Assembly (NCBI GenBank): GCA_903830655.1
Contig: CAIKUQ010000044.1
Location: 62,001 to 126,000 of the forward strand
From: an uncultured Actinomycetes bacterium
GTDB lineage: Bacteria; Actinomycetota; Acidimicrobiia; Acidimicrobiales; RAAP-2
Reading direction: 5' to 3'
Length of the DNA: 64,000 nucleotides
Below are positions 37,506-45,867 of the stretch, piece by piece. Below the pieces are notes generated by a model. It ran no database searches and had not been told where the DNA came from. It saw nothing but the letters and a program-made list of their open reading frames with translations. The translations under genes and the position numbers were made by a program. Position 1 is the stretch's first letter; every line of letters starts with the position of its first letter.

Positions 37506-38201
37506 TTAGGCGATCGCGACAGGCAGAATTTCCACTGAGCTGGCAACCAGCAGTGACTGATCCCCTAGTACTGATCTATGAAGCAGGGCGAAGCAGTAGG
37601 TGCCAGAATCATTTGTAAATCCGCTCAATACCTCCTGCTTAGTGCTCTGAGGACCCTGACGAATCAGCTCCATTGTCGATTCAAGAGAAATTGAGTGGAG
37701 CCGGACAATGCTGAAAGGCACTGGGGCGCCGCGCGAAACAAGTCGCCCCACTAACTCTTGACCGGTGTAGCAACCCTTGTCAAACGACACTGCTTGCCGA
37801 ATCCACAACTCGCCGTAGGAGTGCGGAGTCGACTTCCCTTCTGGAAAACCGACCGGAAAGAGTGCCTCGAACGCCTCACTCATGGTCAGCAAAACTGGTT
37901 GGTCGCAAGTCGTGACTTCAATGGCGACCTTCGAGCGAAGGACAAAACGCTTGAGCCTCAAAAGAATGGTGTTGGCGATGTGTACGGGAACATCGATGAA
38001 AAAGTCCTCCCCCGACGTATGAAGCCAACCCAGACACAGGACTGTCGAATCGGGCTCCAAGATGAAGGTCCATGCGCCCCCGACGGCCGCACTGACATTC
38101 TGGGTGATCTGCCCTTGCAAAAACTCGTGCGCATCCTCACCCGTCACCCGGAGGCTCGACCACTCCAAAAGCACATCACCAGTGTCAAATACTTGCGTCA
38201 T
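37506..38201 (-). CDS. ygfZ: YgfZ/GcvT-like folate-binding protein
   Basis: A 231-residue protein of the YgfZ family, folate-dependent factors that support assembly or repair of certain iron-sulfur enzymes. The diagnostic motif K-G-C-Y-x-G-Q-E is present as DKGCYTGQELVGRLVSRG near residue 145. The N-terminal part has the FLQGQITQNV segment. It is shorter than E. coli YgfZ and lacks part of the C-terminal barrel. It lies upstream of the TrpF-like gene on the same strand and is divergent from the small-protein/mshD pair. Confidence 0.88.
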   Translation of the reverse strand: MTQVFDTGDVLLEWSSLRVTGEDAHEFLQGQITQNVSAAVGGAWTFILEPDSTVLCLGWLHTSGEDFFIDVPVHIANTILLRLKRFVLRSKVAIEVTTCDQPVLLTMSEAFEALFPVGFPEGKSTPHSYGELWIRQAVSFDKGCYTGQELVGRLVSRGAPVPFSIVRLHSISLESTMELIRQGPQSTKQEVLSGFTNDSGTYCFALLHRSVLGDQSLLVASSVEILPVAIA

Positions 38202-38242
38202 TGCCTATTACGCTAGACGGACAACGAGTGCAAGGAGGTCTC

Positions 38243-38428
38243 ATGAGCGTGCAGACCGAGTTAAATACGATTACCTCCACCATGACTGAGCTGGCGTCCC
38301 GGATTACGGCCCTAGTAGAGCTCGGCGAGGCAGAGGTTGTTTCAGAGGTGTATAGCGAGCTCGTGGCAGCAGAGCGAACCGTCGGAGCCCTACTCAGGCG
38401 TCTGCAACGTGTTTCGACCAAGGTCTGA
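38243..38428 (+). CDS. Small helical protein of unknown function (61 residues)
   Basis: A 61-residue acidic protein predicted as two amphipathic helices, with no cysteine, membrane segment or known motif. The ATG at 38243 follows AAGGAGG at ideal spacing, the strongest ribosome site in the region; a longer frame from 38201 would overlap the ygfZ start and is unlikely. mshD starts four bases after its stop, so both are co-transcribed. The family is not recognised. Confidence 0.8.
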   Translation: MSVQTELNTITSTMTELASRITALVELGEAEVVSEVYSELVAAERTVGALLRRLQRVSTKV

Positions 38429-38432
38429 CTAA

Positions 38433-39266
38433 ATGAGTCAATGGAAACAGAAAGATCAGCTCTCCAGTAGCGAGCGCCTAGCGGTACTCCAACTTCTCAA
38501 TGAAATCGAAGGCGATCTCCATCGCGCGCCAATTGACGAATCAGCTCGACGAATGGTCCTTCACGGTCGCCCCGCGAGTTATTGGCTTAAGGAATCATCT
38601 GAAGGTATCACCAATTTTGCGGTGGTCTTTGGCTCAGACCCCAGCATTGGTGAAATGGCCGGTGGATCGCTTGATCCCGATCTAAAAGATCTCGTGACCG
38701 CGAAATTTCCACATCTACATTGGTGGGTGCGTGGCGAACAAGTCGGCTCCCAAGGAGTTCCCGAACGCACCCTGCTGATGATGGGCGCACCGTTGCCGGC
38801 CGAACTTCTCGACATAAACACAGACCTAGTCATTAGGCCGTTCAATGCCGAAACAGATTTGGACACTTGGTTGGGACATAATAACGCCGCATTCGCGGAC
38901 CACCCTGAGCAAGGGACTTGGAAACGCGATGATTTGATTGAACGGCTCGACGAACCTTGGTTCGATCCTTCGGGCTTCCTTGTCGTATTAAAAGGCGAAG
39001 AGATGGTCGCGTCAGTCTGGACGAAAATTCTCGAACTCAATCCTGCGCGAGAGGGTGAAATCTATGTCCTGTGGGTAGCAAGTGGGCACCAAGGCAAGGG
39101 ACTAGGTGCAGTTGCGCTAACGGCTGGCTTACGGAACCTCCAACTTAAGGGCACGAAGCGAGCGGTTCTCTTTGTTGAGGAGACCAACGACTCTGCCAAG
39201 TCACTCTATGAGTCCTACGGCTTCAAAATCGAACGATTGGATCAACTAGTTCTATTTGAACGGTAA
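38433..39266 (+). CDS. mshD: Mycothiol synthase (MshD), tandem GNAT acetyltransferase
   Basis: Acetylates the cysteinyl-glucosaminyl-inositol precursor in the final step of mycothiol synthesis, the main low-molecular-weight thiol of Actinobacteria. The 277 residues form two GNAT domains: a degenerate N-terminal one (about 1-125) and an active C-terminal one. The MshD signature NAAFADHPEQGTW leads to EPWFDPSGFL, and the acetyl-CoA loop is HQGKGLGAVAL followed by VEETNDSAKSLYESYGF. Slightly shorter than mycobacterial MshD. Its stop directly abuts the stop of the convergent transporter gene. Confidence 0.9.
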   Translation: MSQWKQKDQLSSSERLAVLQLLNEIEGDLHRAPIDESARRMVLHGRPASYWLKESSEGITNFAVVFGSDPSIGEMAGGSLDPDLKDLVTAKFPHLHWWVRGEQVGSQGVPERTLLMMGAPLPAELLDINTDLVIRPFNAETDLDTWLGHNNAAFADHPEQGTWKRDDLIERLDEPWFDPSGFLVVLKGEEMVASVWTKILELNPAREGEIYVLWVASGHQGKGLGAVALTAGLRNLQLKGTKRAVLFVEETNDSAKSLYESYGFKIERLDQLVLFER

Positions 39267-39965
39267 CTACGAGCCGACGAAGTGTCCAACCAGGAAGGTG
39301 ACACCTGCGGCAAGCGTAGTAATGGCAAGCGATCGAAGGGCTGCAAAAACCATCCCGCGGTGAGTAAACCAACCTACAGCCGCGCCAACCGCGGCCGAAG
39401 CAAGGGCGGTCAATACGAGCGAAAGTGCCAATGGGTTGCCCCGAGCTGTGAAGAGCCAGGGAAGCAGCGGAATGAACGCTCCGATCGAAAACATTGCGAA
39501 CGAGGAGTAAGCGGCGATCCACGGAGACGCAATCGCGTCAGGATCAATTCCCAGCTCTTCACGCGCATGGGTACGGAGTGCCAATTCTGGATTGCGCATC
39601 AAATCAGCCGCGAGCCTCTCCGCCACATCCATCTCAACGCCGCGCTTGAGAAATATTGCAGCGAGCTCACGCATCTCCTCGTCGGGCGAAGCTTCCAATG
39701 CTCGACGTTCAACTTCGATTTCGTATTCAAACAGCTCTTTTTGGCTCAAGACAGAGATGTACTCACCTGTGGCCATCGAAAAGGCACCAGCTACTAATCC
39801 CCCGATACCAGCCAATCGCACTACCGAGTGACCGGGGCTAGCTCCAGCGAATCCCAAAATTAGAGATGCGTTTGTGACCAAGCCGTCGGCCAGCCCGAAA
39901 AGGGCTGCGCGAAATCCCCCACTCGTAACATCGCGATGGTGTTCGTCACTTCCGCTGAGTTCCAT
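39267..39965 (-). CDS. VIT1/CCC1 family iron/manganese transporter
   Basis: A 232-residue membrane protein with about five transmembrane helices. The N-terminal GLADGLVTNASLILGFAGA and GAFSMATGEYISVLSQKELFEYE are family signatures, and the Glu-rich cytoplasmic loop (about 78-120) is the metal-binding region. Members move Fe(II) or Mn(II) out of the cytoplasm; the metal here is not known. ATG 39965 lies six bases after a TAGAGT box, suggesting a leaderless message. Divergent from menG. Confidence 0.9.
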   Translation of the reverse strand: MELSGSDEHHRDVTSGGFRAALFGLADGLVTNASLILGFAGASPGHSVVRLAGIGGLVAGAFSMATGEYISVLSQKELFEYEIEVERRALEASPDEEMRELAAIFLKRGVEMDVAERLAADLMRNPELALRTHAREELGIDPDAIASPWIAAYSSFAMFSIGAFIPLLPWLFTARGNPLALSLVLTALASAAVGAAVGWFTHRGMVFAALRSLAITTLAAGVTFLVGHFVGS

Positions 39966-39971
39966 GAATCA

Positions 39972-39977
39972 ACTCTA
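39972..39977 (-). promoter_or_regulatory. Predicted -10 box of leaderless VIT-family transporter promoter
   Basis: TAGAGT on the minus strand followed by TGATTC and ATG 39965. A TAGAAT at 39982-39987 on the plus strand may serve menG in the opposite direction. Confidence 0.5.
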
Positions 39978-40029
39978 CCAATAGAATTCAATGATTGTGC
40001 AAGATTTGCGGCAACTAGGCTCACTGAGC

Positions 40030-40722
40030 ATGAATAGCTCTCAACTTCCCCAAGGTGAAGAGAAGACACGTGCCGTGCGCGCCATGTTTGACACGATTGC
40101 GGGTCGCTACGAATTTGTAAATCGGTTAATGACCCTCGGTCTTGATGGCCGGTGGCGAAAGATGACCGTTGAAAACTTGCACCTTCCGCAAGGCTCGAAA
40201 ATTCTGGACGTCGCCTCAGGCACTGGAGATTTCGCTCGGGAATTAGCGAGGCAAAGTCACCTCGCTTTGGCAACCGACCTTAGCTTTGGCATGCTTCAGG
40301 CAGCCCGAAGCGTGCCCGAACGCGTTCAATCCGACGGATCACAATTGCCCTTTCCATCGGGCTCCTTTGACGGTGTGACCTGTGGATACGCCCTCCGCAA
40401 TTTCACGGATCTTCAGGGGACCTTTAACGAGATGGCCCGAGTGATTCGCCCAGGTGGCCGTCTGAGCATCTTGGAAATTGCTGAGCCTCAATCTGCCCTC
40501 TTGCGACTTGGTTTTAACTTCTGGTTTAGGAAGTTCGTGCCCCTTCTAGGCTCTATTCTCTCGGACAAAGCGGCATACTCCTACTTGCCAAGATCGACCG
40601 CCTATCTTCCTGATTCGGATGAATTGGTACGAATGCTCGGTAGGTCTGGGTTTTCCACCGTCAATCACCGATACGTAATGAGCGGGTTAAGTCAGCAAAT
40701 TTGTGCCACGAGGATTGGATGA
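40030..40722 (+). CDS. menG: Demethylmenaquinone methyltransferase
   Basis: A SAM-dependent methyltransferase (UbiE/MenG family) that makes menaquinone from demethylmenaquinone. VRAMFDTIAGRYEFVNRLMTLGLDGRWR is the family opening, ILDVASGTGDFA is the SAM-binding motif, and YALRNFTDLQGTFNEMARVIRPGG and PRSTAYLPD follow. With ATG 40030 it has 230 residues. An in-frame ATG at 39991 would add 13 residues and cannot be excluded; neither has a strong ribosome site. It overlaps menF as ATGA. Confidence 0.92.
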   Translation: MNSSQLPQGEEKTRAVRAMFDTIAGRYEFVNRLMTLGLDGRWRKMTVENLHLPQGSKILDVASGTGDFARELARQSHLALATDLSFGMLQAARSVPERVQSDGSQLPFPSGSFDGVTCGYALRNFTDLQGTFNEMARVIRPGGRLSILEIAEPQSALLRLGFNFWFRKFVPLLGSILSDKAAYSYLPRSTAYLPDSDELVRMLGRSGFSTVNHRYVMSGLSQQICATRIG

Positions 40723-41945
40723 ATTTTCATCGACTGGCGGTAGCGCCGATTGCTGCAGACACCCTTCGCGAACTTGGCGCATCAAGTGGTTGGCTCATTG
40801 AAGATCGCGACGCTATACGAGTTGGCCTCGGTGCGAGTGTCCTGACTATTGATCTCGATGAAGGTTCCCAGCCTGAAGCGGAATTAGCAAAATTTCGATG
40901 CTTCGGTGACGACGGTCCAGTTGATAGCGCTCCTATAGCCATAGGGTCGTTACCTTTTAATATGAGTCGCCCTGGAAAACTTGATGTTTCTGAGGTCTTG
41001 GTCACCCAATACCATGACGGTCGTACATTTGTTACCACTGTCGAGGGTAGCGATGGCCTAATACCCTTGCTCGACGCCTTCGTTCCTCAATTCCAAGAGG
41101 TACAGAGTCTTCGTTCACTTCAGTATGAGCCAACACCCGAAGAATACGCTCACAATGTTGCAAGTGCGGTCGAAGTACTGCGCCAATCACAAATTGAAAA
41201 AGTTGTGCTCGCGCGGTCCGTGAAAGGATCGGTTCCAGATCCCATTGAGCCAGGGCCGCTAATCAATCGGCTCAGGCAACGCGAACCTTCATGCACCCTC
41301 TACTCAATACCCATTGGAGGGGCTCAAAGATTTATCGGAGCCTCACCAGAATTGTTACTCGAGCGAAAAGGTAACGTTGCGGCCTGCAACCCCCTTGCCG
41401 GCACCATTTCATTGCCCGCGAACGTGCCTCCAAAGGATTATGAAAGCTGGCTATTGGGCTCGGCTAAGAATTTGCACGAACATAAGCTCTTAGTCGACGA
41501 AATCGTTGCAATTTTGAGAACATACTTTGAACGGGTGACATCTGACGAGCAACCCTCGATTATGACTTTGCGGACTGTCGCACATTTAAGCAGTTGGGTT
41601 AAAGCGAGTGAGGCGCGTGGCGTGTCTCCCTCGGCAATAACCCTCTTGCGCGCGCTACACCCAACTGCTGCAGTATGCGGCATTCCTCGTGAGGCTGCGC
41701 ACGAACTACTCTCCAGACTTGAGAACCACGACCGTGGTCACTATGCCGGCCCGGTTGGCTGGATTGATTCCGAGGGGAACGGTCAGTGGTGGGTTGGCAT
41801 CCGAGGCGTTGTGCTTGACGGACCAAATTTTGAAGCCTGGGCTGGTGCAGGGATTGTCAGTGAGTCGGACCCGATTGCTGAGCGAGAAGAGACCAAGGAC
41901 AAACTTTCTAGTGTCCTAACCTCTATTTTGATTGACCGAGTGTAA
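40719..41945 (+). CDS. menF: Isochorismate synthase
   Basis: Isomerises chorismate to isochorismate, the entry step of menaquinone synthesis. The 408-residue chorismate-binding enzyme has KVVLARSVKG, FIGASPELLLER, NPLAGTI, LHPTAAVCG, GHYAGPVGW and GAGIVSESDP, all in the usual order. It lacks the N-terminal glutamine-amidotransferase-coupled features of anthranilate synthase. The ATG at 40719 overlaps the menG stop (ATGA), which supports the menaquinone assignment over a siderophore role. The 3' end overlaps the convergent glycosyltransferase gene by 23 bases. Confidence 0.88.
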   Translation: MNFHRLAVAPIAADTLRELGASSGWLIEDRDAIRVGLGASVLTIDLDEGSQPEAELAKFRCFGDDGPVDSAPIAIGSLPFNMSRPGKLDVSEVLVTQYHDGRTFVTTVEGSDGLIPLLDAFVPQFQEVQSLRSLQYEPTPEEYAHNVASAVEVLRQSQIEKVVLARSVKGSVPDPIEPGPLINRLRQREPSCTLYSIPIGGAQRFIGASPELLLERKGNVAACNPLAGTISLPANVPPKDYESWLLGSAKNLHEHKLLVDEIVAILRTYFERVTSDEQPSIMTLRTVAHLSSWVKASEARGVSPSAITLLRALHPTAAVCGIPREAAHELLSRLENHDRGHYAGPVGWIDSEGNGQWWVGIRGVVLDGPNFEAWAGAGIVSESDPIAEREETKDKLSSVLTSILIDRV

Positions 41946-42654
41946 CTTTTGCAAAAGGGCGCAGTAGCGCCCACTTGGTCACGAGCACTAGTGCCTCAAG
42001 GACAATATTTCCAGACATCTTTGATTCGCCGGCTGTGCGATCGGAAAACGAGATCGGAACTTCAACGATTGATGCTCCACCACGCCTAGCCCTATAAGTC
42101 ATTTCAATCTGAAAACCGTAGCCATCGGCGCTTACAGTCTGATAGTCAATCTTTTCAAGAGAAGACGCGGAATACACACGATATCCAGCTGTCGAATCGC
42201 GTACCTGGAGGCCCAGCATCAACGAAGCATATTGATTGCCACCGCGTGAAAGCACTCGGCGCGAGAGTGCCCATCGTGGAATCTTGCCACCCTTCACATA
42301 CCGTGAACCAATAACTACATCGGAACTATTCGCAGCTTCCAGTAATGCTGGTAGTGCTTTAGGGTCATGCGAAAAATCACAGTCAATCTCGACGAAGCGC
42401 TCGTATCCATCAGCAAGGCCGAGGGCGAAGCCGGCTCGGTATGCACCACCGAGCCCAGACTTCTGCTCGCGTCTAAGCACTTGGATGTTTCCAAGTTCTA
42501 GCGAAAGAGCGCCCGCTTTATCTGCTGTTCCGTCTGGGCTGTTGTCGTCCACCACCAGAATGTGGCATTCAGGAACGACACTTCGAAGCGCTCGGAGCAT
42601 GGGCTCTATGTTCAATATCTCGTTGTAAGTCGGAAGTACTACGAGAGTGCGCAT
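41923..42654 (-). CDS. Polyprenol monophosphomannose synthase (DPM1-like)
   Basis: A 243-residue GT-A enzyme that transfers mannose (or another hexose) from a nucleotide sugar to polyprenyl phosphate at the membrane. Motifs are VVLPTYNE, VVDDNSPDGT, GLGGAYRAGFALG, the metal site EIDCDFSHDP and GSRYVKGG. The C-terminal membrane domain of mycobacterial Ppm1 is missing; only the catalytic domain is present. A TAGAAT box lies six bases before ATG 42654. The donor sugar is inferred from family only. Confidence 0.9.
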   Translation of the reverse strand: MRTLVVLPTYNEILNIEPMLRALRSVVPECHILVVDDNSPDGTADKAGALSLELGNIQVLRREQKSGLGGAYRAGFALGLADGYERFVEIDCDFSHDPKALPALLEAANSSDVVIGSRYVKGGKIPRWALSRRVLSRGGNQYASLMLGLQVRDSTAGYRVYSASSLEKIDYQTVSADGYGFQIEMTYRARRGGASIVEVPISFSDRTAGESKMSGNIVLEALVLVTKWALLRPFAKVTLGQSK

Positions 42655-42660
42655 GGGCCA

Positions 42661-42666
42661 ATTCTA
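42661..42666 (-). promoter_or_regulatory. Predicted -10 box of leaderless mannosyltransferase promoter
   Basis: TAGAAT on the minus strand followed by TGGCCC and ATG 42654, one of the closest matches to consensus among the six-base-spaced boxes. Confidence 0.55.
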
Positions 42667-42735
42667 ACGAAAACAGAGGTGTCTGGCCTCGGGTGCAAGG
42701 CGGGACCTCCAGACTGTGGCAAAGTTAGAGCAGAC

Positions 42736-43770
42736 ATGTCGACTGAAACCGCGAAGCGGCGCTTCCACTTGCCGAAGGAAATTCGGGTCATTTTGAGTGT
42801 CGGGTCACTCATATTTGTTTTTGAGTACCTCGTGCTTCCACAGTTTGCATCTGCCCGAAAAAGTCTGCATCTCCTCACCACCCTCAATCCCTCACTTGTG
42901 TGTTTAGCGGTGGGTCTTGAGATCCTCGCTATCTACGCCTATGTCGAATTAACTCGCACAGTGCTTTATCCATATGCCCCGAGTCGATACAACACGATGC
43001 GCGTGAACCTCGCGGGCTTGGCAATTAGTCACGTCGTTCCAGGGGGCAATGCGCCTGCGGGAGCACTCGCCTACCGCGTGTTCAAAGAACTTGGGGTGCC
43101 CTCCGAGACAAGCGGATTCGCCATGGCGGCGCAAGGCAGTGGGTCTGCGGTAGTACTGAACCTTCTTTTTTGGGCGACACTCGTGATTTCAATTCCACTC
43201 CATGGAGTCAATCCGGCCTACGGGTTTGCAGCACTAGCCGGAGTGTTCCTTCTCCTGGCCTTCTTCGGGACAATTTTGTTGATTACGCGTGGCCAGAAGA
43301 GAGCTGATGCGTGGTTGCGTGCGCTCGCAAGACATATCCCCGCCATTGACCAAAACAAGGTGAGTGCAACACTTCGAAAGATTGCTGAGAGAATCTCTCT
43401 TCTTATAAATAACCGCCGAAATCTCTGGTGGGCGTTCACGTGGGCGACGCTCAACTGGCTTTTCGACGCAGCCTGCCTGTGGGTGTTTCTGTGGGCTTTT
43501 GGCTCGCTGGTTTCGCCCATTGATCTTCTCGTGGCGTACGGCCTGGCCAATGTGCTGGCGGCCATACCAATTACTCCGGCGGGACTAGGAGTGATTGAGG
43601 GAATTCTTATTCCCACTCTCGTTGGGTTCGGCACTCCCCATGGAGTCGCGATTCTCGCGGTCCTCTCTTACCGCCTCGTGAATTTCTGGATACCTATTCC
43701 CATTGGCGGCATTGCTTACGCTTCGCTTCAGTGGAAACGTACTTCACTTAACTCGTCACCGAGCGACTGA
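42736..43770 (+). CDS. Integral membrane protein, lysylphosphatidylglycerol-synthase TM-domain family
   Basis: A 344-residue membrane protein of the UPF0104/AglD-MprF transmembrane family, with about eight hydrophobic helices. The signature near the C terminus is ITPAGLGVIEG followed by LSYRLVNFWIPIPIGG. It lacks the aminoacyl-transferase domain of true MprF. The ATG at 42736 is chosen because upstream sequence reads through a probable leader with inverted repeats. In Actinobacteria such proteins often accompany polyprenol-linked glycan enzymes; the divergent DPM1-like gene fits this, but the function is unknown. Its 3' end overlaps ppk by 23 bases. Confidence 0.83.
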   Translation: MSTETAKRRFHLPKEIRVILSVGSLIFVFEYLVLPQFASARKSLHLLTTLNPSLVCLAVGLEILAIYAYVELTRTVLYPYAPSRYNTMRVNLAGLAISHVVPGGNAPAGALAYRVFKELGVPSETSGFAMAAQGSGSAVVLNLLFWATLVISIPLHGVNPAYGFAALAGVFLLLAFFGTILLITRGQKRADAWLRALARHIPAIDQNKVSATLRKIAERISLLINNRRNLWWAFTWATLNWLFDAACLWVFLWAFGSLVSPIDLLVAYGLANVLAAIPITPAGLGVIEGILIPTLVGFGTPHGVAILAVLSYRLVNFWIPIPIGGIAYASLQWKRTSLNSSPSD

Positions 43771-45814
43771 TCTGCAACTCGCGACGTTTAAATTCGGCTT
43801 GAGCTGAAAAGTTATTAACCGATTGCAGCCGTCTCCAGCGTCGGTCAGTCCCAAGTACCCAGGTGTGCGTATCATCACGCCACGTAACTTCAAAAAAGTC
43901 TTCGACCTCACTTCGAACAGCAGGGTCCAGCACGGGAACAAGAACCTCGACCCTTCGGTCAAGATTCCGTTCCATTAGGTCCGCTGAGCCGATATAGAGC
44001 GAGTACCCATCCGATTCGGGCTTGCCAAAACTGAATATTCGAGAATGCTCTAGGAATTCGCCAACGACAGAGTGGATTGAAATTCGCTCAGAAAGATCCG
44101 GAACGCCAGGTCGCAGGCAGCACAAAGTTCGCACAATCAGCCTTATCTCGGATCCAGCAATTGAAGCCTCATAGAGAGCATCAATTATTGTTGGGTCGGT
44201 CAGACCGTTAACCTTGATTGCTATCCGACCCTCTTCGCCGAGATCGCGTTGCTGATTGATGAGCTCGACCATTCGAATCCGGGTGTTTAATGGGCTAACT
44301 ATCAACCGCTCATAGTTTCCGATTCGCGAGAAGCCGGTCAAATAATTGAAAAGTTCTCCCGCATCTCGAGTAATGGCTGGATCGCAGGTGAATAGGCCCA
44401 GGTCTTCGTACTGGCGTGCTGTTTTTCCGTTGTAGTTGCCAGTCGCGATGTGGGCGTATCTCGCCGTGCCCTCACCTTCGGTTCGCAGTACCAACGTGAT
44501 CTTGGAGTGGGTCTTTAATCCCACGATTCCATAGACCACGTGCACGCCGGCATCTTCAAGCGCCTTGGCCCATTCAATGTTTGCTTCTTCATCGAAACGT
44601 GCCTTTAACTCGACAAGGGCAACTACCTGCTTACCTCGGGCCGCCGCGTCAATGAGTGAACGAACAATTGGTGAGTCACCAGATGTGCGGTAGAGCGTCT
44701 GCTTAATCCCGACCACCTTCGGATCGTTGGCAGCCTGAGCAACGAATTGCTCCACCGAGTCAGTAAAAGATTGGTAGGGGTGATGTAGCAGGATGTCACC
44801 TTCGCGAATAGCCGCGAAGATGTTGCCTACATGGTCTCCGTCAAGTAGTCGCTTGGGGGTTAAGGGAGACCAGCCCTCGCTTTTAAGGTCCGGTCGATCA
44901 ATGCCATATACGCTCCACAAATCGTGCAGACCTAAGGGGGCATCAGTGACATAGACGTTGTAGCGATCAAGCTTCAGTTGCTCCACCACTAACTCCAGAA
45001 ATTCCGGATTCATGCCGCTTTGAATTTCGACTCGCAGGGCCTCACCAAATCGCCGCCTTCTAAGCTCAATTTCAAGCGCCACCAGTAGGTCATCGGCCTC
45101 ATCTTCTTCAAGGGTGATGTCCGCATTTCGCGTCACGCGAAACAAATCCGCGTGGCCAACACTCATGCCGGGAAAAAGCGCCGATAAATTTTCGATGATC
45201 AGTTCTTCGAGCCGCACGTATACGCCATCGGATGCTTTTATGAACCGTGGCAACGAATTCGGAACCTTAATGCGTGCACTTCGCTCTTCGTTGGTCGATT
45301 CATCTTTAACGGTCACTGCGATATTGAGCGATAAATTTGAAATCATTGGGAAGGGATGACCAGGGTCTACCGCCAATGGAGTAAGAATCGGGTACACATT
45401 TTCTTGGAAGTATTGCAAAAGCTTTGCTCGGTCCTCGTTATGCAATTCCCGGAACCTAACAATCGATAGTCCATTTCTCGACAATTCAGGAATCAAGGTA
45501 TCAAGCACTAACCGATCTTGCCGCTCGACCAGTTCGATTACCCTCTGGCGAATAGCCTGTAGCTGTTGCTTTGGGCGAACACCATCAATCGAAGGAGTTT
45601 GAATTCCTGCAGCAACCTTGTCCTCCAGGCTCACTACACGGACTTGAAAGAATTCGTCGACCATGTCTGCAAAAATAGCCACGAATTTAAAGCGCTCAAG
45701 AATAGGAAGGCTCTCATCCGCCGCCAGATCTAAGAGGCGCGCGCCGAATTCAAGTCGAGATAATTCCCGACTTGAGAACCGCTCAGGCCCAAATTGATTC
45801 ACTAACGTACTCAA
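43748..45814 (-). CDS. ppk: Polyphosphate kinase 1
   Basis: Polymerises ATP gamma-phosphates into polyphosphate. The 688 residues begin with FSSRELSRLEFGARLL and DEFFQVRV. The two catalytic-site histidines appear in LKTHSKITLV and in YAHIATGNYNGKTARQYEDLG, and the phospholipase-D-like C-terminal domain has IGSADLMERNLDRRVE. The start is TTG 45814 with GAGGA six bases upstream; a GTG four codons later at 45802 is possible. Divergent from the SEDS gene. Confidence 0.95.
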   Translation of the reverse strand: MSTLVNQFGPERFSSRELSRLEFGARLLDLAADESLPILERFKFVAIFADMVDEFFQVRVVSLEDKVAAGIQTPSIDGVRPKQQLQAIRQRVIELVERQDRLVLDTLIPELSRNGLSIVRFRELHNEDRAKLLQYFQENVYPILTPLAVDPGHPFPMISNLSLNIAVTVKDESTNEERSARIKVPNSLPRFIKASDGVYVRLEELIIENLSALFPGMSVGHADLFRVTRNADITLEEDEADDLLVALEIELRRRRFGEALRVEIQSGMNPEFLELVVEQLKLDRYNVYVTDAPLGLHDLWSVYGIDRPDLKSEGWSPLTPKRLLDGDHVGNIFAAIREGDILLHHPYQSFTDSVEQFVAQAANDPKVVGIKQTLYRTSGDSPIVRSLIDAAARGKQVVALVELKARFDEEANIEWAKALEDAGVHVVYGIVGLKTHSKITLVLRTEGEGTARYAHIATGNYNGKTARQYEDLGLFTCDPAITRDAGELFNYLTGFSRIGNYERLIVSPLNTRIRMVELINQQRDLGEEGRIAIKVNGLTDPTIIDALYEASIAGSEIRLIVRTLCCLRPGVPDLSERISIHSVVGEFLEHSRIFSFGKPESDGYSLYIGSADLMERNLDRRVEVLVPVLDPAVRSEVEDFFEVTWRDDTHTWVLGTDRRWRRLQSVNNFSAQAEFKRRELQISRSVTS

Positions 45815-45855
45815 ATTGCGTCCTCACAAAGAAACCAATTCTTCTATGCTACGAC

Positions 45856-45861
45856 TACTCT
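45856..45861 (+). promoter_or_regulatory. Predicted -10 box of leaderless SEDS-gene promoter
   Basis: TACTCT followed by TGATGC and the GTG start at 45868. The other heads in this divergent gap differ: ppk, on the opposite strand, has a Shine-Dalgarno site and a leader. Confidence 0.5.
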
Positions 45862-45867
45862 TGATGC

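Noticed and set aside
42562-42735. 58-residue N-terminal extension of the LPG-synthase-like protein
   Set aside because: It overlaps the divergent glycosyltransferase start and has no hydrophobic or family character; ATG 42736 precedes the first conserved segment.
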